From Impatiens glandulifera (Eukaryota > Streptophyta > Magnoliopsida > Ericales > Balsaminaceae): 64,000 nucleotides of DNA. Position 1 is the first letter of the stretch. Each line of letters starts with the position of its first letter. Below are positions 19,321 through 37,439 of the stretch, piece after piece. Position numbers and translations under genes: made by a program. Below the pieces are notes generated by a model. It did not search any database and was not told the DNA's origin. It was given only the letters and a program-made list of their open reading frames with translations. The DNA is taken from the NCBI RefSeq assembly GCF_907164915.1, contig NC_061862.1, positions 123,779,533 through 123,843,532 on the forward strand, given 5' to 3'.

Positions 19321-20862
19321 TGTTAAGATTGGTGTCGACAATAGATACAGGGGTCTAACTATTGTTAACATCTTTCAAAGTTCGATTTGATTTTAACTCT
19401 GTTAGAAGTTAAAATATGTTTATATTCTTCACAAACTCTTTAACAAGTTCAAGTGCAGAATAGTTTGTTGGATTTGAAGCGTTAGACAGATGAATGCAAA
19501 TGACAGAAAGTAAATAACACAGGGAGTTTTATGGATGTTCGGAGATAAAACTCCTACGTCACCCCTTCTTCCTCAACAAGAAGGAAATTCACTAGAAGAT
19601 TTTGATTGGTATAGAACACACTACACAAACCCAATTAGAAATTACAGGACTTGACAATTGCCTACTTCTGAACTTCTAGCTAACTCTTTGTTGAACAGAG
19701 CAACCCCTGTTCAACTTACAACATTGAAGTTTCACACAGAAAGAACATTGAATGAATTACAGAATAATTACACAGACAGACGGTGGGTAATTCGTGCTTA
19801 AGTTTGAGAGAGATTGGATAATCAGAAAGAGAGAACTTAAGCAACTTGTGACATCGGTATGTGAAGTTGTTCATCTGTTGTCCTTGAGTAGCAATTTATA
19901 CTTGAAGTAGGCCAGCGGTCGAATCTTTTACTTGGACACGTGTCATGTGTCCGTTGGATGGCCGCCAATAGTACAAGAATGTACAACAAGGATATTATCG
20001 TTGGGATCGTGGCCGTACTGAACAGGTCATGCGCCAAATGTTTTCAGTGTTGTACTGAAATTTGAAACACATCGTGAGCAATTTGAATATTGGCATACAT
20101 GGAAGTTGCTCATTTGTTGAGATCATATGGCTTGTTAGACAACTGATAACGAGAATTGTAGATGAGCTGAGTGAGTACGTAGTTAGACGCTCCTTCAGAT
20201 GTCTGATGAGGTCGAACGACGTCTAACAACGCTTCTTCTTTAGACTGCGTCTAAGGGAGTTAGACGACGTTTACTCGCGCACTCTTTAGACCACGTCTAA
20301 AGGAGTTAGACGATGTCTACTCACACACTCCTTAGACCACGTCTAAGGGAGTTAGACGACGTCTACTCGCGCACTCCTTAGACCATATCTAAAGGAGTTA
20401 GACAACGTCTACTCGCGCACTCCTTAGACCACGTCTAAAGGAGTTAGAAAACGTTTACTCGTGCATTACTCAGACCACGTCTAAAGTAATTAGACGACGT
20501 TTACTCGCGCACTCCTTAGACCACGTCTAAAGTAGTTAGATGACGTCTACTCGCGCACTCCTTAGACCACGTCTAAAAGAGTTAGACGACGTCTACTCGT
20601 GCACTCATGACTTGAGACGTCTATTTTCCAAGACATTTGCTTGCGTTTCTTTGAGATGTTCCTGTGAAGAGACAGTTTCACATATTAGTCTTATTTGTTT
20701 GCAACATTAAATTAAGCTCTTCAGTTTTGCATGTGCATAACTAAATTTTATTTTGATTAACCCGCACATCATCAAAATAATATCAGTCCATCATCAAAAT
20801 ATTGTTGTTTTAAATAAACTTATTTCCTAAGTTCATTTTAATCAATTTGACTAGACTCAACA
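19321..20862 (-). repeat. 5' LTR (right) of the large copia element
   Basis: Plus-strand ends are TGTTAAGATTGG..GACTCAACA. A minus-strand TATA-like AAGTATAAATTGC lies at about 19886-19900. The leader module is at 19525-19595. Eight 46-bp units lie at 20239-20606. Confidence 0.88.
20239..20606. repeat. 46-bp tandem array in LTR, eight units
   Basis: Same unit as 11231-11644, with one copy fewer. The variant CATTAC unit end, with GTAATTAGAC in the following unit, occurs in both arrays, so the two shared an ancestor before the LTRs diverged. Confidence 0.9.
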
Positions 20863-20879
20863 AATAAGCTAAAAATATT

Positions 20880-21109
20880 TCTAACTATAAAAAACACTTT
20901 CACACGTCTCTTATCTCTCAGCAAACCAACCATCATTCTCAATCACACTTTCACACACCACTCTTATCTCTCGGAAAAAACAACCAATGACCTGAATCGA
21001 CTTATTATCCCTCGACAAACTAACCACAAAATCCATTGTTACTGGTCTCTTATTTATTAGTAAACAAATTATCAATCATAATCGACCTTTCATATCGTAA
21101 CCTCACACT
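20880..21109. repeat. Minisatellite with CTCTTATCCCTCGGCAAACC words, left part
   Basis: Units of about 55-60 bp with TCTCTTATCTCTC, GGCAAACCAACCACCAAT, CTCAATC and CACACTTTCACAC. Interrupted at 21110 by a solo LTR and resumes at 22036. Confidence 0.7.
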
Positions 21110-22035
21110 TGTTTGTAAATCTTATCTCGTAACAATTACACGTAAATATTATATGAATACAATATAATGATAATAGAATAGATATAATAGATTATTTAAT
21201 GAGATGAAGAAAAGTCTTTTCGTTTTCTCTAAGGCCTATGAAATCACAATTTCCTTGAAATAGTTTCACTGTCTCCCGTTTATGCTGTAGAGTTTCGTCG
21301 GTAGTTGCTTCCCATGGTACAATAGAATCTGGAATGATTTATCACAGAAAAAATACTACAACAACAAACTAAACAAAAGTACCTAAATCACAATCATCGG
21401 GTTTTGTACAAAACTTGTCGAGTCAAGAAACTCGAAGAACACTCACAATGATAAGGAAAGACTTTTAGAATTTAGAGTGAGAAATGATAAAATCATGTGT
21501 GGAAAGGAATACAAGGTGAAGAGATATTTATAGTTGAAAATTAAACTCTAAAACCATTAATCAATTCTTTAATCCGAAAGGCACTAATCCATCATCCATT
21601 CATTCAATGGTTATCATTGCTTTCCTTTTCATTATTTCTCCAAGTTACATCCATCAATAAATATTTAACAACATTTTTTAATGGCCTCATTCAAGGCATT
21701 AATATTAATTGTAAAAATTAACAAATTCATTTTCATTTGGAATAAATTTCACCTTAATTCACATTGAATTTGGTGTGAATTTCATTTGGATTAATTTCAC
21801 CTTAATTCAAATTTGAATTTAGTGTGAATTTCATTTGGATTAAATTTCACAATTAATTCACATTTGAATTTGGTGTGAAATTCATTTGGATTAAATTTCA
21901 CAATTAATTCACATGAATTTAATGAGAATTTCATTGGAATTAAATTTCACCATTAATTCACATTTAAATTTGGTTTGAATTTTATTTGCCCAAATATCAT
22001 TTCCATTAATTAATGAAATTGGTTTAATTCTAACA
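21110..22035 (-). mobile_element. Solo LTR (family B), minus strand
   Basis: 926 bp, TGTTTGTAAATC..AATTCTAACA on the plus strand, flanked by the exact 5-bp duplication ACACT (21105-21109 and 22036-22040). Shares CTCGAAGAACACTCACAA and TAGAGTGAGAAA with the solo LTR at 36591-37434. A minus-strand TATA box CTATAAATATCTC is near 21520. About five tandem copies of a 50-60-bp unit (AATTTGGTGTGAATTTCATT) fill 21730-21990, which is U3 on the minus strand. Confidence 0.85.
21730..21990. repeat. Tandem repeats inside the solo LTR
   Basis: Units contain CATTTGGATTAAATTTCACC, then TTAATTCACATTTGAATTTG. The related LTR at 36591-37434 has barely more than one copy (about 37310-37375), so the array grew within one lineage. 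Confidence 0.75.
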
Positions 22036-22870
22036 ACACTTTCACACTTACATTACTCTAATCTCTCGGCAAACTAACCATCAATCTCAATCGACCTCTA
22101 ATTTCGAGACTTTACGATTCTTTGTTACCGACATTTTTATCTCTTGGCAAACCAACCACCAATCCTAATGTTACCGGCCTTTTATTCCTCGACAAACCAA
22201 CTACGAATTCAAATCACACTTTCACACGACTCTTTTTCCTCGGCAACCCAAACACCAATCTTAATCACAATTTCACATATCTCTTATCCCTCGACAAATC
22301 AACTACAAATCTCAATTGACCTCCAATCTCGTCACCTCACAATCATTTATTACTAGTATTTTATCCTTTGAAAAACCAAATCTTAATCACACTTTCACAA
22401 GTCTCTTATCCATCAACAAACTAACCATCAATCTGAATCACACTTTTACACGCCTCTTATTTGTCGATAAATCAACCACCAATTCCAATCATATTTTTCA
22501 CACGCCTCTTATCACTCGACAAACCAATCACCAATCTCAATCATATTTTAAAATGCCTCTTACTCTTCGGAAAACCAACCACACAAAACATAGTTTCACA
22601 CGCCTCTTATCCTTCAGCAAACCAACCACCAATCTCAATCGACCTCTAATATCATGACATTACGATCATTTGTTACTGACATTTTATCTCTCGACAAAGC
22701 ACATCCCAATCACACTTTCACATGTCTCTTATCCCTAAGAAAACAAACCACCAATCTCAATCGACATTTAAACTCGTGACCTTACACTTTGGTCAATCAA
22801 ATATTTGATTCATATTTTTTAACCACTCTCAATTGTTACTGGCCTATTATCCCTCGGCAAACAACATATT
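22036..22870. repeat. Minisatellite, right part (about 14 units)
   Basis: Continues 20880-21109. Units such as ACACGCCTCTTATCCCTCGA and CAAACCAACCACCAATCTCA alternate with CGACCTCTAATCTCGTGAC. All open frames here (22122-22657) come from the repeat and encode no credible protein. Confidence 0.7.
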
Positions 22871-23000
22871 CATACTTGGTTAAATGATTGTACTTTTTTT
22901 GTTATGTTGTAAGTTTGAAACATTCATATATCATTTTTAACTTTATTTTTAACCGTTTTAAGTTTATGGGCGGCGAACATCTCTCCGTTAAAATTAGAAG
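22871..23000 (+). repeat. SINE-like repeat, copy 1
   Basis: TTGGTTAAATGATTGTA (A-box-like) is followed by TTGTAAGTTTGAAAC (B-box-like), then AACCGTTTTAAGTTTATGGG. A second copy lies at 23210-23330 and a diverged one at 35735-35875. Confidence 0.45.
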
Positions 23001-23209
23001 GTGATCAACTCACGATCTAACCTATGTATTCATTTACTCTCACATATATATCCAAATTAGTCATAACTCTCGACCTAGAAAACCAAGCAAATTCAAATTA
23101 AGCATTATATATATATATATATTAATTAGTTAAAAAGTTGAACTTATATTGTTAAGAATGTTCCACATTCATCAAATTTGGTGTTAAATTTAAAATATAA
23201 AATATTATT

Positions 23210-23335
23210 AGTTTAGTTGGTTAAATGATTGTCTTGTTAGGTTGTAAGTTCAAAACATACTTATAATATTTTTAATTTTATTTTTAACCGTTTTAAGTTT
23301 ATGAGCGGGTGATCAACACACAATCCGACCCAAGT
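23210..23335 (+). repeat. SINE-like repeat, copy 2
   Basis: TTAGTTGGTTAAATGATTGT, GGTTGTAAGTTCAAAAC and AACCGTTTTAAGTTTATGAG recur in the same order as in copy 1. The tail GATCAACACACAATCCGACC is also shared in part. Confidence 0.45.
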
Positions 23336-23362
23336 CTTAATTACTCATATATATATATATAT

Positions 23363-24660
23363 TGATAAAAAAAATTAAGTAAGTTAATTTTCAAACCGGC
23401 CACACATTACGATTTTTGAATATTTATTCTAAATAATCAAAAAGGGAGAAATTGATAGAAAAATTAAGTAAGTTAATTTTTGAAGCGGCCAGAAAACTAA
23501 ACTACTACTAACTCTCATGTGCAGGAACAAACCGAGTCGTATAAACCGGCTGGAGACTGCATAAACCGGCTGAAGAATACATCAAAGCAATCCGGCTCTA
23601 GATGATCAAGTCATGATCAAGAGGAACCGACCTTAACATCATTGACAGACCGGCTAGCAAAGAAAAGATTATACTCCAGCCGGACCACATTACGAAAGAG
23701 TCAACCGGAAACTCAGAATTACAAAGATGACGTAATATGACGAAATAGATGTTTCTTGGGAAAATATAAGAAGATAAGATCCGGATCAGAAAGCATGCGA
23801 TAAAGACAATGATGATCTGCTGATCCGAAGATCCGACTTAGACAGCCGAAAGATGCATGTCTGACACGTGTTCAAAACTGCAAGATGGTTGCGTCATTAA
23901 TACCTGACCGGTATATGCATGCATGCCAAGTGTCAAGAAGTTGAAACGTGCACGCAACATCTCTGAACCGGCGTGGTTTCAAACTGACCAATCCCACGGT
24001 GAGAGAAGAAGATGACCGTTGGGATCTCATTCACTATAAAAGGAAGACGAAGCGACTTCATTTATTACGCTTCTAAAATATCTTAAGAGAGAAAGAAATC
24101 TCACGCGCGATCCTAAACTATTGTTTCATTTACCGAAAACTTTATTATGATGTATTATTGTATTACATCAAGAGTGAATTGGTGTAACCGGCGAGTAGCG
24201 AGTTAGACTCGACCGGCATTGTAAGTGTTGTAACTTTGAAAGTTAGTGGAGATCCTTCTCATAATCTAAGAAGAAGGGGTGACGTAGGAGGGTTTGCTCC
24301 GAACATCCATAAAAAATCTTGTCTCGTGTCTTTTGCTTATTTCCTGCTTATTTACTCTAAAACCGAAATACATTAACCGAAATATAATCCTACTCCTATA
24401 ATCAAAATCGGTATATACATACTCCTTAAACCGACTCCTCATAAACCCCATCCAAGTCGTGTGCGTTGCTTCAAACTGAAACAGACATTTCCGCCCTTGA
24501 ACCCAGTTCAAGAGTCTGTGACAGTTTGCGTAGTGTTGAGAACGGTTGTAGTCTTTAACCGGACTATCACCAATTAGAGCGTGTATTGTGTTGTGTAAGC
24601 GGTCAACCCCTCCAAAAACCGGAACACCCCGGTCCTCCAAGAGCGACCCCGATCCTAATA
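23363..24660 (+). mobile_element. Isolated long LTR with duplicated U3 start
   Basis: The LTR proper is 23453-24660 (TGATAG..CCTAATA). A 90-bp prefix starts with the same ~38 bp (TGATA.AAAAATTAAGTAAG, then TTAATTTT) and ends in the polypurine tract AAAAAGGGAGAAAT. The whole sits in a (TA)n run that serves as a possible TATAT duplication. TATA box at 24035, leader module 24251-24316, hairpin 24496-24512. It is either a deleted element or an LTR extended to an upstream polypurine tract. The minus-strand 124-codon frame inside it is not a gene. Confidence 0.75.
24251..24316 (+). promoter_or_regulatory. Conserved LTR leader module (isolated LTR)
   Basis: ATCCTTCTC..AAGAAGAAGGGGTGACG, then TAGGAGGGTTTGCTCCGAAC, then ATCCATAAAAAA. 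GGAG/CTCC pairing is kept although the loop differs (GGTTTG). Confidence 0.75.
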
Positions 24661-25208
24661 TATATATATATATATATATATAAATTAATCATTGCTCGTC
24701 GTCCTGCTCGTTTAAGACAAAAACAAACAAATTCAAATTAAATATTATTATATATATATATATATATATTTGATTTTTGGAGGACTATTTAAAAAAAAAA
24801 TTAATATTATATTATAATATATTATATATAAATATTTTTTTTATTTTAAGAATGATTAAGTCATTTTTTATATTATAAATATTTTTAAATGTCCCGTTAT
24901 TTTAAATTTCCTTTAAAAGAAAAATTAAATTCTAATGTTAAATTTATCAAATGATTTTTTAATACTTAAAATGTAACAAAGACATTTTGTGTACAAACAA
25001 TAATTGAAGGGAAAGAAAGAGACAACTAGTCTTAACAAAATTATAGAAAGAGATAATATATATTATATGTAATAATATATATTATATGTAAAGATATATT
25101 ATATAGAGAGAGAATGCGTGCACTGCAGTTACTTGTGGTCAGCTCTAGTTCATTGCTTAATCTATTGTAACCGTAGTTCAGCGTTGGAGGCGCTTATATG
25201 TTTACTTA
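24661..25208 (+). promoter_or_regulatory. Upstream region of the MAP kinase gene
   Basis: (TA)n runs at 24661-24682 and 24750-24770, then AT-rich DNA. A TATA-like ATATTATATAGAGAGAG at about 25088-25104 could set a start near 25130, giving a short 5' UTR with CTTGTGGTCAGCTCTAGTTC. The core promoter is inferred only from position. Confidence 0.4.
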
Positions 25209-32334
<7,126 letters not shown>

Positions 32335-32600
32335 GCATTTGTTTTGATCCTTCTATTGAAATGGAACCCGATTAAACTCTCCTCAGTTTCTCTTGTTCAG
32401 CGCAACAGAGTCTTTATTAAGACAGTTTCTTATTTTTTCTCACGGTTCTAAGAAGACTTTTGTACTCTAAGATCAAATATTTATTGTATTTTATGGAGTA
32501 ATAGGTATCCTTTATATTTATTGTTGTCTGAGACTGAGAGTATAATAGAGGTTTGGAGAAATATATAAAACATTGTATCATTTATGTATCATCATAGTCG
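32335..32600 (+). other. Probable 3' UTR of the MAP kinase gene
   Basis: After the TAG at 32332-32334. AATATTTATTGTATTTTATG (about 32466-32490) and TATAAAACATTGTATC (near 32565) are plausible plant near-upstream polyadenylation elements. The end is not fixed by sequence. Confidence 0.4.
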
Positions 32601-34090
32601 AATAGCTGATCAAGATGGGGAAGAATTCAATCAATTTTACAATTTATTTGAGAGGAAATGCTTATTTTTTAAGTTTGTGGATTGTTTATGCTATTTGTTA
32701 TCCCCCAAAAAAGGTGACTTTGATATGCATGATTTTTCAAGTTATAATGCAAATTGTGTGTGTTTAGGTATGTTGGGATGATTAGTTTAATTATAAAATT
32801 TAATGACTTTTGAGAATTTATATTTTTGTGAGGGGGTTGATGTACATTATTTGAACTAAATTCAAATAAATCAAATTATAAATAATTATTTCTTATTATT
32901 AAATTATTCAAATCATCGATTAATATATCAAGTTATTTTTACTTTATTTTTTACGATGTTAAAAAAATTGCTAAACTTTTATGTTTTTCCCTTAAATTTT
33001 AATATATGAATTGCAATTTCAATTTTTTAAGTAGAAATAAGTACTCTCAACTTCTATTTAATGTCTTTAATTGATTTTTAATAATAAAATGTTAAATAAA
33101 ATAAAAAATAACAAGTAAAACAATGAATTGTTAGTACTTGATTAAATATTACTCAATTAATGCATTTATAACTTATGTGATTGGGCGCTATTTTATAATA
33201 TTCTAAAAATCAATTTAAGTAAACAAGAATATTATTTAAATTTAATTAATTTTAAATTTATTTTGATTTATAAAAATTGAGTTCAATATTTTTTTTTAAT
33301 ATACATGGATATAAAGTCACCTAATTTTATTTATGAGTAGAATTTAATCTTTGTTTACTCGAATAACACATCAAAGAAATATCAAATATCAATCATATAA
33401 ATTATCAATATTCTTAGTCAGAAATAAAATAAAAGTAATTTCAATAAAATGTGAAAATATTGAATTTTGAATCAAATTAGTAATCAAATTATATAAAAAG
33501 TTTAACTCAAGTTTAATATTATTTATTTTGATATTTTTACTTAAAAAATAAAATACTAAAACATCAAATAAATATTTTTTTATATTTATAAATAAGTCTA
33601 TTTTTTTAATAATATTTTAAATAGATAAAACAAATAGTATCTCATTTTATTTTTTTATAATTATAAATAAATCTCTAATATATTTCTTAATCATTTCAAA
33701 CTTAATTAAATATATATATTTTTTAATTTTTTTTTCTAGTTTAAATATTTTGTATTAATCTTTCTTCAAGTTTTAAAAAATAAATAAATTTATTTATTTA
33801 TAGAACTTTTTATTTATTTTATTCGTTTTTTTTATTTTAAAAAATATAATAATTATTTTTTTATTAATTTATTGTTATATTTATTTAATAATAATAATTT
33901 AATATTGTAATATTTTAGGTAAAAATATACACTTATAATAACATTATAAAGTAAATAATAATTATTGATTAATTATTTAAAATATATCAAAATATAATAT
34001 TAAATATATATTTTTTAATATAAATATATAAATAATTAATAAATTTTAAATATTAATAAATAACAAAAAAAAAAAAAAAAAAATCAATAT
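32601..34090. other. AT-rich intergenic DNA
   Basis: Mostly A/T with a 17-base A run near 34065. The 65-codon frame at 32584-32781 has no recognisable features. No gene seen. Confidence 0.6.
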
Positions 34091-34119
34091 TATGCTAAAT
34101 ATTTTTTTGTTTGACCTTC

Positions 34120-35410
34120 TTAAATTTATTTTGACTGATTGACTATCTCATTTTACACGTATGGATAAACTAAATTGTACATCTCATTAATGACCTTACT
34201 TTCACTTCGATAAATTATTTTTATCTCATTCATATCTTTTAATCACCATAATATTTTTCGCCAATGGACCTCCTCCCATGTTATTAAATCTCTATTCGAA
34301 CACTTTTTCACTTAACCATCTTAACAATATAAATTTTTTTTATCCCCATTTTGACAAATCAACCATCTCATTATATCATTGGCCTCTTACCTTGGCTTTG
34401 GTCAATCAACTATCTTATTCATATATTCTTAATTACTAAATTATCTTTTATTCTCCAATGAAGACCTCTTATTTCTAATTTCTTGACCTTATTTCAGTCA
34501 ACCAATCATCTAATCACATATTTTCACTAATCATATCGACCTTTCATTTTGTGATTTCACTTTTACTTCGGTCAAACCTACCATCTCATTCATATATTTT
34601 TAACTACCAATATCTTTTTATTACAATGGACCTCTCATATTATTAATATCGTGACCTCATTCTAAATATTTTGCACTCAATCATCTAAATAATTACCGAT
34701 CATCTAGTCAACACCCAACCTCTTTACAGTTACTTCGGTCAATCAAATATCACATTTAACCACCAATATCATGTCTTCCCTGATGAACCTTTCAATTTAA
34801 CTAATTTTGTGACCTCACTTCTACCCCCAACTATCTCAGCATTATCAACTTCTTTTACTCTCATGTTGGCAAACTAATCATCTCATCAAATCAATGACCT
34901 CACTTCGAGCATTTTACACTTCAATCATCTCATATCACTACCGACCTCTTTACTCTCACTTTGGCAAATCAACCACCAATCAAATCGACCTATGATATTG
35001 TGTCTTTATGTTCGGTTAACCAATCATCTCATTCATATATTTAACCACAAATATCATTTAATACTGACCTTTTATCCTCACTTCAACAAATTATTCAATC
35101 AACTCTCATTTCGTTTCACTTCAGTGAACCCTCATTCACATATTTAATAATCAACATTTGTATCCCAATGAACCTCTCGTATTATTAATTTTGTGACTTT
35201 ACCATTGATCATTTTGTACCCAACCATTTCAATATTACTGACCTCTTTATCCTCACTTCAGTCAACCAAGCATCTCATTCATATAGCCATCATATTTACA
35301 TATTTAACCATCCATGTCATTTGTACTCTAATGAATCTCTCATTTTATTAATCTCGTGACCTCATTTCGTTCATTTTGTATCCAATCATCTCAAAGAATT
35401 TTTATAATAG
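34120..35410. repeat. Degenerate minisatellite, 1.3 kb
   Basis: About 18-20 loose units of 60-75 bp with CTCGTGACCTCACTTCGGTC, AACCAATCATCTCATTCATA, TATTTAACCACCAATATCAT and CTGACCTCTTATCC. Its words (ACCTCTTATCCTCACTTC, AATCAACCACCAATC) overlap those of the array at 20880-22870, so the two are diverged relatives. Confidence 0.65.
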
Positions 35411-35429
35411 TTTAAAAGTTGTGCCTAAT

Positions 35430-35500
35430 AGGATTTGAACATTAGTCTTTATTATGTACTATTAATATTTTAATCACCAGACTATTTAAGATCGTTAATT
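35430..35500 (-). repeat. tRNA-like relic at the array end
   Basis: Minus strand TAGTCTGGTGATTAAA (A-box-like) and ATGTTCAAATCC (B-box-like). The same arrangement ends the array at 10122-10190. Confidence 0.4.
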
Positions 35501-35734
35501 CATATTTATAATATTGTATATGAATATATAAGTTATACGAATAATAATTCAAAAAAAATCACTCAACTCACATTAAAATTCTCATCCTCTAACATTAAAA
35601 AAATAAAACTTATAAAAATTAAAAAAAAAGTAAAAATATCGCAAATTCATTTTTGTATATTTAAAAAAAATATTCGGTTGATTTTAAAATATAAAGTTTA
35701 TGTAGCTTTTTTTAGAATTAAAGGTTAATTAGCT

Positions 35735-35875
35735 TAATTCATTGAAATCATGTACTTATAAGGTATATGTTACAAAATTCAAGTTTTATATATGTCATTT
35801 TTAATCTTATATTTTTATAATGAATCGTTTCAATTTTTGAGAATGGGTCAATCCGCAAATAATAACCCGATACGT
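35735..35875 (+). repeat. SINE-like repeat, diverged copy 3
   Basis: TTAGCTTAATTCATTGAAAT, then AAAATTCAAGTTTTATATAT, TTTTTAATCTTATATTTTTA and GAATGGGTCAATCCGC follow the layout of 23210-23335. Confidence 0.35.
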
Positions 35876-36585
35876 TTACACTCATATAATAGATCTGTGT
35901 TGTGGTATGAGAACCCAATGATTTGTAGTTAAATGTTATTATTATTATTATTTATTTTTGAATTTAAGCATGATTTTATAGTCATAATTTTCATTTCAAT
36001 TTAAAATATTTATGACTTTTAATTATTTTGCATTATATTAAGATTTAGTGCAATTGATGTTGAAACAAGTATTGTAAAAATTAATGCATATTTGCAACTG
36101 GCTATTTGCAATGTTGAGGTGTGTGCTTATAGATTTAGTTGTGAAGGTAGTAAATATTGTTAAGAAAATTGCTAAAGTTTGTTTTTAATGGAAATAATGT
36201 TGATGAGGCCCTGGTTGCAAATCAATTTTTTTATAGTACCAACAATTTTGTTTTTATAAATGAGTCAATTCAAATAGTGTAGCAATATTATTTACATTGA
36301 ATCCAAATGGAACATGATCTATTAGTACATTATTGAATATATAATTTCAAATTATACACTAATGGCCAAATGTATGAATTGAATTGATTTTGAACACTCA
36401 AATGCATTCCATGCAAATTGATGAAAACATAATAGTTTTTATTCTTAATTAATGATTAGTTTTTATGTCAATTTGATCATTTTTTTCTTCTAAAATTCAT
36501 TACACAACATATTCTAACAATTCATACACAAGCTCATCTTTGTAAAATTCAATCAAAAAATTAATTTTGAGTTTTTTTGGTTATA
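35876..36585. other. AT-rich spacer
   Basis: Contains a (TTA)n run near 35937. No coding signal or bounded element found. Confidence 0.5.
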
Positions 36586-36590
36586 TGTTG

Positions 36591-37434
36591 TGTTAGAAAT
36601 AATGTCTTGAAATAACAGAAAAATATATATACATACGATGTTACAAATAAATAAAATAAAATAAGATATACGAAGAACAATATCACCGTATTTGATGATT
36701 GATTCGAGGCATGTGTTAGACACATTTCCCTTAAAACAGTTCCATCGTCTCCCCATGTGCTAGAGCTTATCACAGATGGCTGTCTCCCAGGGTACAACGA
36801 ATCTAGTAGTGATTCAGCACCGAAATCACTACACAACGAGTTTGATAAAGTACCTGAACTATCACCGGGTTTCAACGGAAAAATCGAACAAAGAACTCGA
36901 AGAACACTCACAAAACAAGAAGAAGACTCTTGGAATTCTAGAGTGAGAAAGAATGAAAATGAAGAAGATATTTTTGATTAGAGATGAGAGGTCTTATATT
37001 GTTGAAAGTTAAACCATTAAATAAAATCATCATTTGATCCAACGGTTGGCATTGTCTGCCTCTTCATTACCTTAACGTTTTTTTCTTCATTATAGAGTAA
37101 TTGTTTGCCAAAACAATTAAGGCATTTACAATTCAATACTAACATTACATGGTTTTCCAATTTGTTAATAATAATATAAATTATCATAACAAATAATAAT
37201 AATAATAACAAACTCATGTAAGTTACACTACAAATTAACAACATTTTGTTAATTGGTCATCAAGGCATTTTAGATCAATTAATTTATATTAATTGATTTA
37301 AATTATACATTTGGATCAAATTTCACCCTTTAATTCACGTTTGAATTTCATGTGAATTTGATTTGATTTTATTATCCATATTCTAATTTCCATTCATTAA
37401 TGGAATTTATAGAACTAGTTTAAAAATTCCAACA
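36591..37434 (-). mobile_element. Solo LTR (family B), second copy
   Basis: 844 bp, TGTTAGAAATAATG..AATTCCAACA, with the exact duplication TGTTG at 36586-36590 and 37435-37439. Shares CTCGAAGAACACTCACAA and TAGAGTGAGAAA with 21110-22035. The minus-strand reading starts TGTTGGAATTTTT, typical of copia LTRs. The frames at 36561-36981 lie wholly inside the LTR. Confidence 0.85.
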
Positions 37435-37439
37435 TGTTG

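Larger units (their letters stand above)
10305..20862 (-). mobile_element. Large Ty1/copia retrotransposon, decayed, minus strand
   Basis: An element of 10,558 bp. On the minus strand the order is 5' LTR (20862-19321), primer-binding site, gag (about 19261-18026), coiled region, protease, integrase, RT, RNase H (to about 13990), a 46-bp tandem array, a third ORF, polypurine tract and 3' LTR (11899-10305). Coding parts have many stops and frameshifts. Four flanking bases (AATA) match at both ends, but a clean 5-bp target duplication is not seen. LTR lengths differ (1595 and 1542 bp), mainly because one LTR has nine and the other eight 46-bp units. A probable plastid DNA segment interrupts integrase. 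Confidence 0.9.

Noticed and set aside
22122..22657. Several overlapping frames of 62-113 codons
   Set aside because: All are by-products of the stop-poor minisatellite; the translations simply repeat the unit.
24266..24640. 124-codon minus-strand frame
   Set aside because: Lies wholly inside an isolated LTR and spans its conserved non-coding leader module.
36561..36981. Frames of 74 and 116 codons as small genes
   Set aside because: They fall inside, or run out of, a solo LTR bounded by an exact TGTTG duplication.
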